Below are positions 13,847 to 25,400 of a DNA stretch of 64,000 nucleotides, one piece after another; position 1 is the first letter of the stretch; each line of letters starts with the position of its first letter. This stretch comes from Prunella strophiata (Eukaryota > Chordata > Aves > Passeriformes > Prunellidae): positions 68,418,830 to 68,482,829 of the forward strand of contig JAZBQD010000015.1 in the NCBI GenBank assembly GCA_036583965.1, written 5' to 3'. The position numbers and the translations under genes are program-made. The notes beneath the pieces are model-generated. The model did no database searches, had not been told where the DNA came from, and saw only the letters and a list, made by a program, of their open reading frames with translations.

Positions 13847-14376
13847 AGAATCAAAGAGCAATTTGGGCTGGGAAGAGCCTTTAAAGATCATCTATGGTCC
13901 AACCCCCACAGCACTGGCAAGGACATCTTTAACTAAATCAGGTCACTCTTCCCCCCATCCAATCTAACCTTGAACATTCCCAGTGATGAGGCATCCACTA
14001 TTTCTCTGGGCATCCTGTTCCAGCCTCTCACCACTCTGACTGTAAAGAACTTCTTCCTTATGTCTGATCTAAATCTACTCACCTGTGTTAAAACTGTTAC
14101 CCCTTTCTTTTATCACTACATGGCCTGGTAAAAAGTCAGTCCACATCTTTCTTATATGCCCCCTTCAAATATTGAAAGATTGCAGGAACTTTCACTTCTC
14201 CCGGCTGAACAACACAAATTCTCTCAGCCTTTCTTCATAAGGGAGGTGTTGCAGCCCTCTGAGGATTTTTTGTGGCTCTCTCCTGGACCCTTCCCAACAG
14301 TTCCATGGCTTTCTTCTGGTGAGGGCCCTGGAGTTGGATGCCATTCTTCAGGCAGGGTCTCAGAAGAAGCCACAGG
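13847..14376 (-). mobile_element. CR1 LINE fragment, antisense orientation
   Basis: Read on the + strand this is the complement of a CR1 3' part. In order it shows aagagcctttaaagatcatc and tggtccaacccccacagc, then ggcatcctgttccagcctct, taaagaacttcttccttat, ttctcagcctttcttcataa, and ggccctggagttggatgcc. That is the 3' UTR followed by the C-terminal ORF2 region of CR1 on the minus strand. The copy is truncated at its own 5' end near 14376. The ORFs at 14156-14560 and 14235-14465 are translations of this relic and not genes. Confidence 0.9.
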
Positions 14377-14480
14377 CATCTGGAGCTTCCAAGTAAGTCA
14401 GTATATAGGAATAAAGCCCCAAAACATAAAACCCTACCACAAAGGAAACAGAACTCCAGAATCATGCAATCTGTGGATAC

Positions 14481-14482
14481 AT

Positions 14483-14517
<35 letters not shown>

Positions 14518-14536
14518 TTATTTATTTATTTATTTT
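14481..14536 (+). repeat. (ATTT)n microsatellite
   Basis: About 56 bp of tandem ATTT units with one irregular unit (atta) near 14518. It lies about 105 bp downstream of the antisense CR1 copy. Repeated 'YLFI' in forward ORFs here derives from the microsatellite. Confidence 0.95.
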
Positions 14537-14859
14537 ACAGTCGATGTTATATCCATCTGAAAATTCCAGGTTTAGCCATTCTTAATGCTCATCCATCAGG
14601 ATGATGGATGTTACCCAATCCAGTAGGGTAACAAATGTGATGATCAAGATCAGTATTAGACAACAGTTTGGAAATGCAATTGTAATATATAAATGAACTA
14701 TATTTTGTAATTGTGTAGGGAATCACCTTAAAACTGAAAACATGGTAGCAAAGTACTGTTGATTTTCAGTGTCACTCTTGACCACACCACTCTTTTCCAA
14801 AGGGTTAAAAATGCCACCCTCTTGTGTGCACACACAGTCTGACTCAAGCAGACACTTCC

Positions 14860-14988
14860 TTCAAGTTCAAGAAGTGTTTGGACAATGCTCTCAGACACAT
14901 GATGTGATTCTGCACGTCCAGAGCCAGGGGTTTGGCTTGATGATCATTGTGGGTCCCTTCCAATCCAGCATATTCTGTGATTCTGTGA
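14860..14988 (+). mobile_element. CR1 LINE 3' terminus, sense orientation
   Basis: A short copy with the blocks agaagtgtttggacaatgct, ctcagacacatgatgtgatt, ttgatgatcattgtgggtcc and cttccaatccagcatattct, followed by two octamers (attctgtgattctgtga). The 'tttggacgatgctctcagacacatg' type of 3' UTR differs from the other sense copies in this window and indicates another CR1 subfamily. Confidence 0.85.
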
Positions 14989-17900
14989 ACCACTGGGGTG
15001 ATTTGGCACATCAAATACAAAGCATAAATGAACAATTAAAATGTCACTCTCTGACTTTTAGTTTCCCCATGTAAGCTGTAGACAGGTTTCAAAAGACATT
15101 ATCAGTGAAAGTTTGTAAAGATTTCCGTGTGTATTTTGGTTCAGTACTGATCAAGAAAGTTAATGTGGCTTTTGTGACAGGCTTAAAACACAGGTCAGTG
15201 CTGTGAAAGCACCTCCATAGTTATCACAGGTGTTAGTCTAATGCATTTTAAAAGGATTTAAAGCTTCATTTGTCACCTTCTAGTAAAAGAAAAAAATGGA
15301 GGTAAATCTGTGGGTTCCTTTGATATTGCATCAGATTATGAACAAGCATAAAACCAAACTATTCCTTCAAATCTCTATGGACACATGCTTATTTACTGAA
15401 GAGTTTGCGGTCTTTATCTTAGGCCCTTCATGGCCGCTAAGGTCTTTCTGTGATAGATAGAGAAAAGATGATTATTGTTTTCCTCCCTTGTCATCCACCT
15501 CTGCTGAGAGAGTAGAAGGTGGAGAAAAGGTGGGGCTCTGGCTTGCTGCCCACTCTGCTGGAAAGGTAAACTGTGCCAACAGGCTGGGCAGCAAGCAACT
15601 GCTGATCCAGACACCAGCTGCTGCCAGCAGAGCTCTTGCCATGGGGGCAGAGGAGGAACCAAGCACAGATCTTGTCATCAGTTTGTTTTCTGGGCGGTCC
15701 CTGAAGCCACACAGTAGTGCACCACCCTGAGTAGCAAATTCACAGGAAGTCTTGAAATTTTCCTAGCTTGCAACGGTGAACATCAAGAAAGTATTCTCTC
15801 TATTTTTAAGTTAGAGGTGCTTTGTATTTATTTTTCCTAAGAACATCTAATTAGCTACTTTTGTATTCTTAATGCCTTGAACTGGAGGTAATTCTCCAGT
15901 ATTGGTAATGTACAGTTCAAATGCTGTACATTTTCTGGATACCTGCAGATGAGTCACCTGAAAAAAATGGAGTGTAGTTTCATTTTAATTATGTAATAAT
16001 TTATACCACACCCCTAGACTGAGACTGCAGCATAAGGAGAGCTGCCAAGCCAAGAGAAGACAGAGAAATAAAAAGTTTCCAAAGGTTCATCAACCACACC
16101 ATAGTCAGGTACAGAGTGTTTAAAGGGTGTTTAAAGAATGTGGCAGAGTTTTTACCTTCATGTTGTCTTTTACGGGACAGTAAACAGCATATTCACAAAG
16201 CACCAGTACAACTGGCCAGAGGTAGAATTACAACATGATTAACTTCCCATTCAAAAGAAAGAGGGAAGCAAATGACAGAGATAAAAGTTCTGTAGAACAG
16301 AGTCATTACTTGCCTGTGTTTGCACGTGACATGAAAGATTTGGTAAATGCAGTTGGAATCAGTAGAAATCCTCTCAATATCAGTCAGCTTTGGATCATTA
16401 CAGTGATGTTGTCCAGATAATCCATACTTCCTCCACTCCTCTTTGACTCTCCAATCCTTTCCTTGATAATTCAGGGACAGTTTTTCTGGTTTCTAATTCT
16501 GTGTATTGCTCACAGGAGTAGGGTGAGGAAGGTGACTGCAGCCCTTCATAAAAAGAGAAGCTCTACCCTGTCCTGTCACTGCATAACCACATCAGTTCAG
16601 TGACACCGTGGTGAAACAACTGTGTACTTCATTTCAGACCAAGATCTCCTGGATTTGTACCACCAGACATCTTTGGAAGACACTCCTTGCTATTCTTTAG
16701 CCATACCTAGCTAACCCAAATCTTCTGGAAAAAGACACTAAGCAGCAGGATTGGTCTCAAGGTATGTTAGCAAATATTATTGTTTTGTGACATATTGGTA
16801 TTAAGGTGCAAAGTTTATTAAATCTACAGTGGGAGAATTAAGAAGCCTTTGCTGGCCTCAGAGGATCAGGTGATGGAAGAGTCACCCTTTGCACCACTGA
16901 TCATATGACATGATGGTGACTAGAAAAATTGTATTGTACATTATGTCAATCTAAATAAACTCACAGTGAATTCCTCAAGGTAAGGATGCAAGTTATTTTT
17001 TCATTTAAAAATACAAGCACCCCTCGTGCTTGTAACCTAAGTCTCAATAAGGCTTTACGTATGTCAGAGTTCATCTGCCTTCTTCAGATGCTTTCCTGAC
17101 AATAGCATCTGTTAAGGTGCATCATTCTTTCAGAGCTATGAGTCTCATATTAATACAATTTAGTGATTTCAGCAGATTCATGAGGTCTGTATGTGGGGTA
17201 GGAATAAGTAAAAGTTAGGCCTTTGGGAGTGCATGTAGTAATTTAACAGAATACAGCTATTCAAGTTCTGTTCAATTTATGGATAATTGTAGAGATTACT
17301 TGATATGTCAGAAGGTCTTTGTTTCCTAAAGAATTAAGGAATATGGTGAAATAATATTGGTGAGCTTTCTTTTCAAATCTTTGTGTGCTTTGAATTGTTG
17401 AACTAAGGAAACCACAAATTAGGCAACTCAGTAGAAGCAGCAGTAGCAGCAAGGCTGCTACTTTTGTATCTTTGCATAAGGATGTATGTATTTGTCTTTA
17501 TCTGTAGTGTATTACTTGTAACTTAAACACAGAACCAAAACCTGTTTTCATTTGTGTTGCTATCAACCAGGATTAACTGAAAGGTGCATCAGAGGATGCA
17601 AGTGTGAAATGAAAATTGTGTATGTAACTAGGAAATTCTATAAAATCTATGTTGTAATTTATCCATTCTGAAACTTGAAAATGAAACCTTGAGATACCAC
17701 TACCTCATAACCATGGAAAATTCCTAAATATCAGTGAATTATTTTCCTGAAAAAAAATATATTAAATGTGGTAGAAGTTTAACCCAGTCTGTGTGCTAAA
17801 GGATAGCTTGTGGACAATGTTAATAAAGCTTCTCCCATACAGTGTTAAATATTTATGTAGAGTGTATATAATCTTCTGATTATAGCATGACTCTATTTTT

Positions 17901-20900
17901 TTATATTAAAATGGTAATGGCTTTCTTGAACTAGAAACCTTGGTACTGAGTATTCACTACAGACATGGTTCATGAGAATTGTCCTCTAAGGGCATTTGAG
18001 ACTAACTTACTCCAAGAATGACTCCAGGAGTTAGTAGCTGAGGCCCCAGCTGACAGTCAGGGTTTCAAAGGCAGCAGTTGCTCCTCACTGCCATCACTCC
18101 CAGCTCCAACCATGCTGCTGGCTGGAGAGCTGGGTGTGATGCTGTGGGAGGGGTGCAGGCTGCTTGTAAAGAACACATGATGTTTTGTATGCAGTGTGCT
18201 GCACAGGGAACACTGGGAATGTGCCACATCCACAGCTCATAGAGAGGAGTTTTCTGTTTTATTGGGTCACTAGACCATGCCAGAGTGTCCCTTCTGCAGT
18301 CTTCTTCTCAATCCTGCCCGACTCCACAAAAGCTTGGCCTGTCTTTTCCACTAACTGGAAAAGCATCAGTCAAGTGATATGCTACAACTTCACACCACTT
18401 CCAAATGAACTGTTTCGGATCTGTGGGAAGTTATTTATGCAGGAGGCTCATAAAGTTTCCCTTTCTAATAGTTCTGCTGGACTGGGTGGCCCAAGACCTT
18501 TACTTTGGTTTCACAAAAATTCTGAATGAGAGGGTAATTCTAAGAGTACAAATTACTTGCATTACAGGAAGAGGTAAAGATGAAGTAAATTTTAGTGGCA
18601 CGAGCATCTGTGAGGCAGTGAGTCGCATCTCTGAAATGCTACTTTCACAACTTCAGACTCTCTTTGGCATGGCAAACAAAGTGCAAAAAACCTCCCAGAG
18701 AGGAATGGCTGTAGGTGGGTCACTCTGACCAGCAGGCCAAGCAGGATTACCCAGCTCAGTACAATGAAGATAATTTTACACAAATTAGGTAGTGTTTTGA
18801 TTCAAGTTTGTTTTGTTAGGTAGCCAAGATTTCCAAAAGGCTTTTTTCAGTCATACAATATGACATGGAGTTGAAAATTGATTTTGGATTTTCTCTGGAC
18901 AGTACTATTGCCTTCTCTGACACTGTTTGGAGAAGTATGTTCTCACTGTACAGATGAGTATGGGTCATGCAACTATTAATTTTAGGAAGCATCTTATATT
19001 ATCGTGTTGCCTAGGAAGGTTTGTACTCCAGCTGGGCCCAAGAACATGAGCTTTGGCCCACTGTGTCTGTGCCAGTAAATGTACTTTCATTAATGTCAGT
19101 TCATTTGTAGACTAGGCCTTGGGTTTCAAATCTTGAAAAAAATTCACATAAGAGGAATAGTAGAAAAGAGAGGAAATTGAAGGGTACTTGCCCAAAACAT
19201 ATAGAACAAAATGGTAGGGAAAACAAATGTTGGGGGGAAAAAAAGAATACATGGAAGAATCAGCATTAAATCAATACCAGATCTTTGAAACAAAATCCCC
19301 AAAGTTGTATGGTTCTTACATTCTAGACTGTGTCAGTGTATTATAGAAATCAGCTTCAGTCCGGGTTATGTGATTGTCTGCTGGGTCCACTTTTAGCCAC
19401 ATTTAAAATAACCCAGTTTTTATGTCCTGATGGCTGTTTAATGCATTGTTCACAGAAATTTCACTTGTTCTATTCACATTATGGGTTTAAACAATTTCCC
19501 ACTCTCTTTTAATGTACATCATGTTCCCGCCCTGCATTTGTGTTCTGAAATACCTTCTTAGGCAAAACGACCCTCCCTTCCAGAGTATTTTTACATGGCA
19601 TGATGGTGCTCAATCTCCCCTGTGGCTCCTGATTGTTAGTGCTGGGCCAGGACTGCACCACGCACCCTCTCGTCTCCAGTGCTGCTTCATCCCTCTCTCC
19701 ACAACTTTCCAGATCCCACCACAGTTTTAAGGCACAAGTGAAAGGTCAGTCAGGCCATTCTTCAGCAGCCTTTTCCATGCAGGGGGTGGGCAAGAGCCTC
19801 TAGTTTTCTTCACCACACTCACAATACTTTTTTCTAGGTCTTAATGCCAAAAACACACTAAACTCTTTACTGACTTCTGAAGGTTTTGGGAGACAAAAGG
19901 AAAAAAAAATCTCTGAAGGGATATGTCTTTCAAAATAGAATGGGTTGAGAGGTAGCAAGACAAAGGATAAGCTTCAGTATTTCTACAAACACAGAAGACA
20001 ATTACCCAATAATTCAGAAATAGCATAAATTACCTCAGCAAAAGCTACAAAAACCCTTATCTTCATTTGCTCTTTCAGATGGCTTGTCATGTTTTGTATG
20101 ATTAGTATCTTTGTGAGCCTCAATTGACATCACAGGCATTTTACACATCTGTTTCTAAAAGATGAAGAAAACCAAAATCACTGTTCCAAAACCCCCAGAG
20201 TGTCCAGGGCAGGAACTGTCTTTGCTCTCTTGCAGATGCCATGCAAGTGCAGTTTGGCACTGAGTCTTAAAGGAGGCTTCTCAGCACCACACAAGTAAGA
20301 AGGACAAAAGATGAAGCAGAAACCTGTTGGCAATTTGCTATGTGACTCGGGGCAGATCCAAGCACCCTTGTTTCTTGTTCCCCCTTGAATGCCCCCCTTA
20401 TCAAGCCATGGTGCCTTTCTGAAGAAAATTCAGCCTCTTCAGTGGTATTTGATAATGTGTTAGGCTGTTATGGACCAATGACACAATATTTGTTCAAAAC
20501 AAGTAAATGCTTTTATTTGTTATTTTGACTCGTTCTTCTAAAATGCATATAATTTGCTTTCAGCTATTTCAGATTCCTAACAAAAACAACAGGACATGTA
20601 GGGCAACTCCCAAAACAAATTTCTGAGGAATGGGTGCTCTGGGACTTAAGGAAAAAGGTCTACCAAGCCCTGAAAATCTAAATTCCTGTCTCTTTTTTCC
20701 TTTTCACTATGGACAGCAAAATAAAAGAGTTTTGTGAGCTTGAGGCTACACAACTCCAATTGCTATAATTACATAGCCAGGAATTTTACAATTGTACAGT
20801 AAGTCAACTCTCTTACAGGGACTAATGCTTAAATTGCAACTTCTAGATTGCTTAAAATGGGAAAAATACTTATGTGGTTAAAAAAGTTTGCTATTAACTG

Positions 20901-21576
20901 AACCTAACCACAATAACTAACTTCTATTCAAAATTTCTTCCTGCTATAAATTTAGGGTTGTTATTTTTTGCTTTCGTTTTTAGGCTAAAACCTGTTTTCC
21001 GATTCTGTGATGGTCCTCAATCAGCTAAATCATAAAAAGAGATTTTGTGTTGGACTAGAGAGAAGGCTTGGTTAACTGGTGCATACTAGCTAATGTTGAT
21101 CTAATTTAAAGCTCTTTTTTGCTATATAAACAAATTCTTTGGTATTAGACTTGTCTTACTAGATTCCTTACGTGTTCAGTTACGTTTATACTACAAACTC
21201 AAATTCCTGAAATATTGCAGGCCAGTTTTAGTAGAAGAAAAATGTAGCCTTAAAGGGTTGATTCAGTAATACTACTAGCAGTGAAGCTGAAGAAAAATAG
21301 GAATAAGATTTGAAAACTCTACAAAGGCATAAATGTGAAACTTGCACCGGTGAATAATTTATTTCTTTTTTTATTTGTAAAGGCCTAAACTATTTTACAA
21401 GGATTTTGTCATCCAAGTGAATTGATTTGCTTAGGATATATAGGGAAGAGGCCTATCGAAACACAGATGAATCTCTAAAAACAGGAAAGGGTTAAACAAA
21501 CTGGGAGAGCTGAACATACCAAGCTCACAATTTTATGACATTGGCAAATATTCATAGCCCCTCTCCAAACTAATGC

Positions 21577-21594
21577 CCTTTGCCTAAACAAAGG
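21577..21594. promoter_or_regulatory. Paired inverted CCTTTG/CAAAGG motifs
   Basis: Two half-sites, CCTTTG at 21577-21582 and CAAAGG at 21589-21594, face each other across a 6-bp spacer. They are perfect inverted copies. HMG-box factors of the TCF/LEF and SOX families bind CTTTG-type cores, so this could be a paired site about 2.8 kb upstream of the CpG-island start codon. Function is inferred from the motif only. Confidence 0.3.
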
Positions 21595-22290
21595 AGCACA
21601 GCACCCCGATTGTGGGGATTACAATGCACACTAGAAATAGCCCCTTTGCCCTTTTTAAAGAGGGACACACAGTGCCAAGCAGCCTAGAGAAAAACAGATT
21701 CCCATGTTGCATCACACAGTGTACTCCTCACATTTCACTCAGCTTTTCCATCAGATATATGTGACTAAAGAATGGGGGACATGGGCACTCGGCCCCACTG
21801 ATGCTCTGGAGATGCAAGATCATGAGTTTGGTAATTAATAGGCTTTCACTCTTTTGATATGCTGTACAAAAAGAAGGGAACATAAAAAGCAAATACTAGT
21901 TTGATGTTTGGTACTTCACACCCCTGCTCAGGTATAAAAAGTTAGAAGTTACAGCTGAGGCAAGGGAAGTTCTCTTGGTGTAGTTTGCTAATGATGCAGA
22001 TGGGGAAACATTTGGGTATTTCTGCAGAGGTTTTTGTGCCTGTGCAGCTTTAGCAACTGTTCTAGAATAGGGAAGAGTTCATTAAGATTTAGGAGTAAAA
22101 ACAGCAGATGAAAAATGACTGAACAGATGATGAACAGAGCTGTGAAATCAAGCTCCCGTGATTTAATAGATGACCATTCATTCCTGGAGCTATGGAAACT
22201 GACAGCATGCAGCAACTGAACCAATCCACATGCAAAATAAAGTATGTAGCCCAGCCTATTTATTTTCATAAAGGTGCAAATTAAGATCAT

Positions 22291-22322
22291 GCATGTGGCT
22301 CATTACTGCGGCATGTGGCTCA
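22291..22322 (+). repeat. Two 12-bp direct repeats, 20-bp period
   Basis: The 12-mer GCATGTGGCTCA occurs at 22291-22302 and again at 22311-22322, a spacing of exactly two helical turns. It may be a tandem duplication or a pair of protein-binding sites. The surroundings (22.15-22.38 kb) are complex sequence without transposon similarity. Confidence 0.6.
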
Positions 22323-23958
22323 GATGACCGGGGTAATTACTGAACTGTGGTGACTCAGTCAACTTCTACCCATGGTAACAGGGAAATTAGAGATCAATGT
22401 TTTGCTTCTGCAAATTTGTGGTTTTGATTCTCTACATACAGCTAGGACAGGCAGCTGCCTCCCATAGGTACCTGCACATGTGGGCTTGGAGAGAAGGGAA
22501 TGGAAGCCAGCATTCTTAAATATCTGCTGAGGAGATGGGAATTAAGGGGAGACTTGAGGTTGTCAAAGTGAGAGAGGATAAAGTTAAGAATGATTATAGC
22601 ACAAGAAGTGTTTTATGTTATACATTGGGGTAAATACACAGAAACTAGTATTTTGATCATAACACAAAAGCCTTGGTAGACAAAAGTGGACATTTACAGT
22701 GATCTTCCAGTCATGTAGTACAGAAAAGATGAATATGTCTTTCACTCTTCTGCTACTTGCAAATTAATCCGATGCCTGAATGTTTCAAAGCATTTTCAAT
22801 CTGAATGGGATGGGGTTTTCTTGCATATGGCAATGCCATCAGCCACATGCAGCTCCTGACCTCTATTTGCCAAGTCTTGCTTACTGAGGAAGCAACTCTC
22901 ACTTTTGGAGCCAGAGAAGCTGCTTGCATCTACTCTGTGTGGTTGCTGAGCTGGGCAAGACACATTCTGATGGGGAGAGTATGCAGAAATATGAGCTCAA
23001 GATTAAAGGGATGGAAGGATTTGGGGAAAGGGGCGACCATTAAGCAGAAGCTATGTGACTATCATCAAGGCAGCCAGGTAAAAAGCCAGGTAAGGCAGCA
23101 GCTCAGTTCCTCATTCGAGTCTCTCTAACTGTGACTTCTCTCAGCCTGCTGGCTCCTGTCTCCTGGTCCCAGTGCTGGCTGCTGGCCTGACCTGTCTCTG
23201 CCATCCTCCCACCGTGGCCAGGAAAGCAAGATGACACAAATGGAGAGGAGCAGAGAAACTTTTGAAATACCTGGAGAAACCAGGCTGCCCAACGTCGGGT
23301 GTGCCGGGCAGAGGACACACACAACAGTAGTGCCAGCCAGACTTCCCCGCCTCCAGCCTTGTTTTGCTTTTGCACACAGGTGTAGCAGCCGATATTCTGG
23401 GAAAAAGGCGTGAGGGGGGGTATTCCTGAAACAACACACACAGGTTTTAACGCGATGCCCACGTTTCCACGAAGACTGTGGCGTTGTGCGCCCCGCACCG
23501 CCCGGGGAGTGGGGCTGCCTTTCCGTGCTGGGTTCGAGGAGAAGCCTGCCTTGCTTGCTGTGCCACAGCCCTCCCTGACCACAGCCGCTGCTGATTTTAA
23601 AAGTTGTTTGTGCCGTCCTCCGAGAGAAGAAAAAATGTCTCTGTATGAACAGAGGTGACGAAGGAACAGGCCTAAGGTGGCAGAGCCAGGGCTGGGCAGG
23701 AAAAGCCTCCGCTCCCGGCACGGCTCAGTCTCGGGCACACTCGCCTGACAAGGACTGGGTTTGCCAAGTTCGTGGCAAAAGAGACGGAAAAGAGTCCTGG
23801 AGCTGGCGCTGGCGGGGGGTTTGTCGATTTGTCGCTCCCCTCCCCCGCCTGTAACCCCATCCGCTCCTCTCCCACTCCGTGGCGTGGGCGGCGTAGGCGG
23901 CCGCCCTGGCAGTGCCCGCGGGGGCGACCGCCGTGTTTGCGTTCGTGCCGGGCAGTCT

Positions 23959-24126
23959 CATGGAAACCGGCTCGCAGCGCCCCCGCACTCCGGCGCTGCC
24001 CGGGCAGCGGCCGCCCGAGCCCCGCCGCGCCGGGAGCGCCGCCGCCTGCCGCTCGCCCCGGCGGCGCTCCGGCCGGGCAGCGCGGGTGCCAGGGCCCGGG
24101 CGCGGCGTGGCTGCCCTGCCGGCCGG
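23959..24126 (+). CDS. Weak candidate alternative first exon
   Basis: An ATG at 23959 opens a frame (METGSQRPRTPALPG...) that reaches a donor-like CGG|GTAAGG at 24127, followed directly by an in-frame stop. The arrangement mirrors the exon at 24399, so the island might hold two alternative first exons. The translation is Arg/Pro/Ala-rich, as expected of any GC-rich frame, and I recognise no family. This is a hypothesis only. Confidence 0.15.
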
Positions 24127-24241
24127 GTAAGGCGGGCGGGGGCCGGCCCGGCAGCGCATCCCCGCCCGCAGCCCCGGCCGGGCTGGGCAGCCGTGGGCGG
24201 CGGCGGCCCGGGCAGTGCCGCCCGGCAGCGGGGCGGGGAGC

Positions 24242-24274
24242 GGGGGAGGTGGGGGCGAGGGAGGGGGCGAGGGC
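24242..24274 (+). promoter_or_regulatory. G-rich tract with G-quadruplex potential
   Basis: Five runs of at least three G separated by short linkers (ggggg-aggt-ggggg-cga-ggg-a-ggggg-cga-ggg). This fits the G3+N1-7 quadruplex rule on the + strand. It lies about 125-155 bp before the start codon and switches directly into a pyrimidine-rich tract, as often seen near transcription starts in CpG islands. Confidence 0.6.
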
Positions 24275-24398
24275 GGCTCTCACTCCTTTACTCTCCTCTC
24301 TTCCCTCCCTCTCGGTACCCCCGCCTCCGACCTTCGCCGCTGCCGGGATCGCGTCTTGCACCGGCCCGTCCCCTGAGAAGTGGCGAGGGGGCCCGGCC

Positions 24399-24442
24399 AT
24401 GGAGACCCTCGTGCGCCCCGGGGCCAGCAAGCCCCCCACCGG
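24399..24442 (+). CDS. Probable first coding exon (N-terminus only)
   Basis: The ATG at 24399 sits in the context gcccggccATGG, close to the ideal Kozak sequence. It is followed by 14 codons plus two bases, then a good splice donor (GG|GTAAGC, GT at 24443-24444). The encoded N-terminus is METLVRPGASKPPT, with the next codon, starting GG, completed by the second exon (glycine if the frame is as read). Without splicing the frame would stop at once at TAA 24444-24446, which supports the donor. I do not recognise the protein. A pyrimidine-rich acceptor-like site at about 25,105-25,130 (ending gtctgccccag) would keep the frame open for some 60 codons, but its peptide is not recognisable and I do not call it an exon. 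The more likely picture is a very long first intron running past 48 kb. Start choice rests on Kozak context and position in the CpG island. Confidence 0.55.
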
Positions 24443-24543
24443 GTAAGCTCCCGCCGGGACCGGCCGGACCGGCCGCCGCTCCTCTGCACGGGCGGCAGTG
24501 GCTCCGGACGGCCACAGCGGCCGTGCTGGCCGGCGGGCCGCGG

Positions 24544-24691
24544 TGCTGCCCTCCCTCCGTGCCGCGGTGCTGCCCTCCGTGCCGCCGTGCTGCCCTCCGT
24601 GCCGCCGTGCTGCCCTCCGTGCCGCCGTGCTGCCCTCCGTGCCGCTGTGCTGCCCTGCCCTCCGTGCCGCCGTGCTGCCCTCCGTGCCGCC
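24544..24691 (+). repeat. GC-rich minisatellite, 20-bp unit, about 7 copies
   Basis: Tandem units of TGCTGCCCTCCGTGCCGCCG start at 24544, 24568, 24588, 24608, 24628, 24648 and 24673. Unit 1 carries a 4-bp insertion, unit 6 a 5-bp insertion, and the last unit is partial. Because 20 is not a multiple of three, the array is read in all frames in turn and stays open in each, which inflates the ORFs of the CpG island on both strands. It starts 101 bp after the splice donor of the probable first exon, inside the island, so copy-number change would alter CpG density close to the promoter. Confidence 0.95.
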
Positions 24692-25400
24692 TGTCGCGCT
24701 GCCCTCCGAGCTCGGAGCGGCGCGCAGGTGTCGGCGGCCGCCCCGCTCGGAGCACAGCCCGGGAAACGGAGGGGGCGCGGCGGGGAGCAGGGGACGGCAG
24801 GGCGGTGAGCTCGGGTGCAAAAAGGTCAGGAGCAGGAGAAAGTGCCTGTGTCGCCTTTGCCCCGCGGGAGGGGCGCCCCGGCCCGGCTGCGAGACCGGAG
24901 AGCCGGTTCGGTTCGGGGCTTGTTCCCTTCTGGGGGTGGTTCGGGGCGGCACTGGGGAAGAAGGGACAGTTGCTGCTTGTAGCTCCCGACCCGGGCCACC
25001 GGGGCTGGGAGGGACACTGGCGGGGAGGGAGCCGGCGCCGCGGCGGGGTTCGGGGCGGACCCGTCCGGCCGAGGGTCCGGGGAGCCCCCGCGGCCGCTGA
25101 GGTTCTCTCCCATACGCCCGTCTGCCCCAGAGCTAGGACGCAGCTGCCAAAAGCCTTTGAAAGGTTTGTTCAGCTGTCCCAGACGTGGGTCTCAGCCCCA
25201 CCGCACGGCCGCGGCAGAGGAAGGAAGACCACTGCCAATCGCGAATTAAAAGTGCCCAAAATTGTCCGAGGTTGGTGGGAGACCGCGGTGACTACTTCCA
25301 GTGCCTCCTGCCTTTGGTGACAGGCACCGCTCTCGCAGCACTATTGCTAAGTAGCGGTCAGCCCGAGTGCAAACCGCGGGAGGGTTAGGGGGTTTTTCAA

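Larger units (their letters stand above)
14989..23289. other. Long non-coding stretch upstream of the CpG island
   Basis: No supported gene. The 15,400-15,730 part has several overlapping ORFs on both strands, with no splice context or domain. The part from about 21.5 to 22.4 kb has paired motif-like elements (reported separately) and could be a distal regulatory element of the gene starting at 24399. A TATAAAAAG string at 21933-21941 is present, but with no further promoter evidence. Confidence 0.5.
23290..25400 (+). promoter_or_regulatory. CpG island promoter
   Basis: A sharp change from AT-rich, CpG-poor DNA to about 2.1 kb of GC-rich sequence dense in CpG, densest between about 23,900 and 25,100. 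No TATA box is evident. A GGGGCGGGG Sp1/KLF-type site lies at 24230-24238, followed by a G-rich tract (24242-24274) and a pyrimidine-rich tract (about 24276-24312), ending about 85 bp before a strong start codon. This is the classic form of a vertebrate housekeeping or developmental promoter, and the start site is probably within 24,200-24,350. GC richness keeps several frames open on both strands, producing long spurious ORFs (up to 519 residues); these are not genes. Orientation to + is inferred from the ATG-donor pair in the exon entry. Confidence 0.85.

Noticed and set aside
21933..21941. TATAAAAAG as a promoter TATA box
   Set aside because: An AT-rich background gives many such matches, and no GC-rich leader, exon or donor follows.
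23672..25320. Long ORFs in the CpG island (519 residues on +, 426 residues on -)
   Set aside because: They overlap on opposite strands, are Arg/Pro/Ala/Gly-rich, run through the minisatellite and reflect the lack of stop codons in GC-rich DNA. No domain is recognisable.
25105..25320. Acceptor-like pyrimidine tract ending at 25130 with an open frame in phase with the exon at 24399
   Set aside because: The phase fits, but the peptide is unremarkable, no convincing donor follows and an intron of about 690 bp lying wholly inside the island is less likely than a long first intron.
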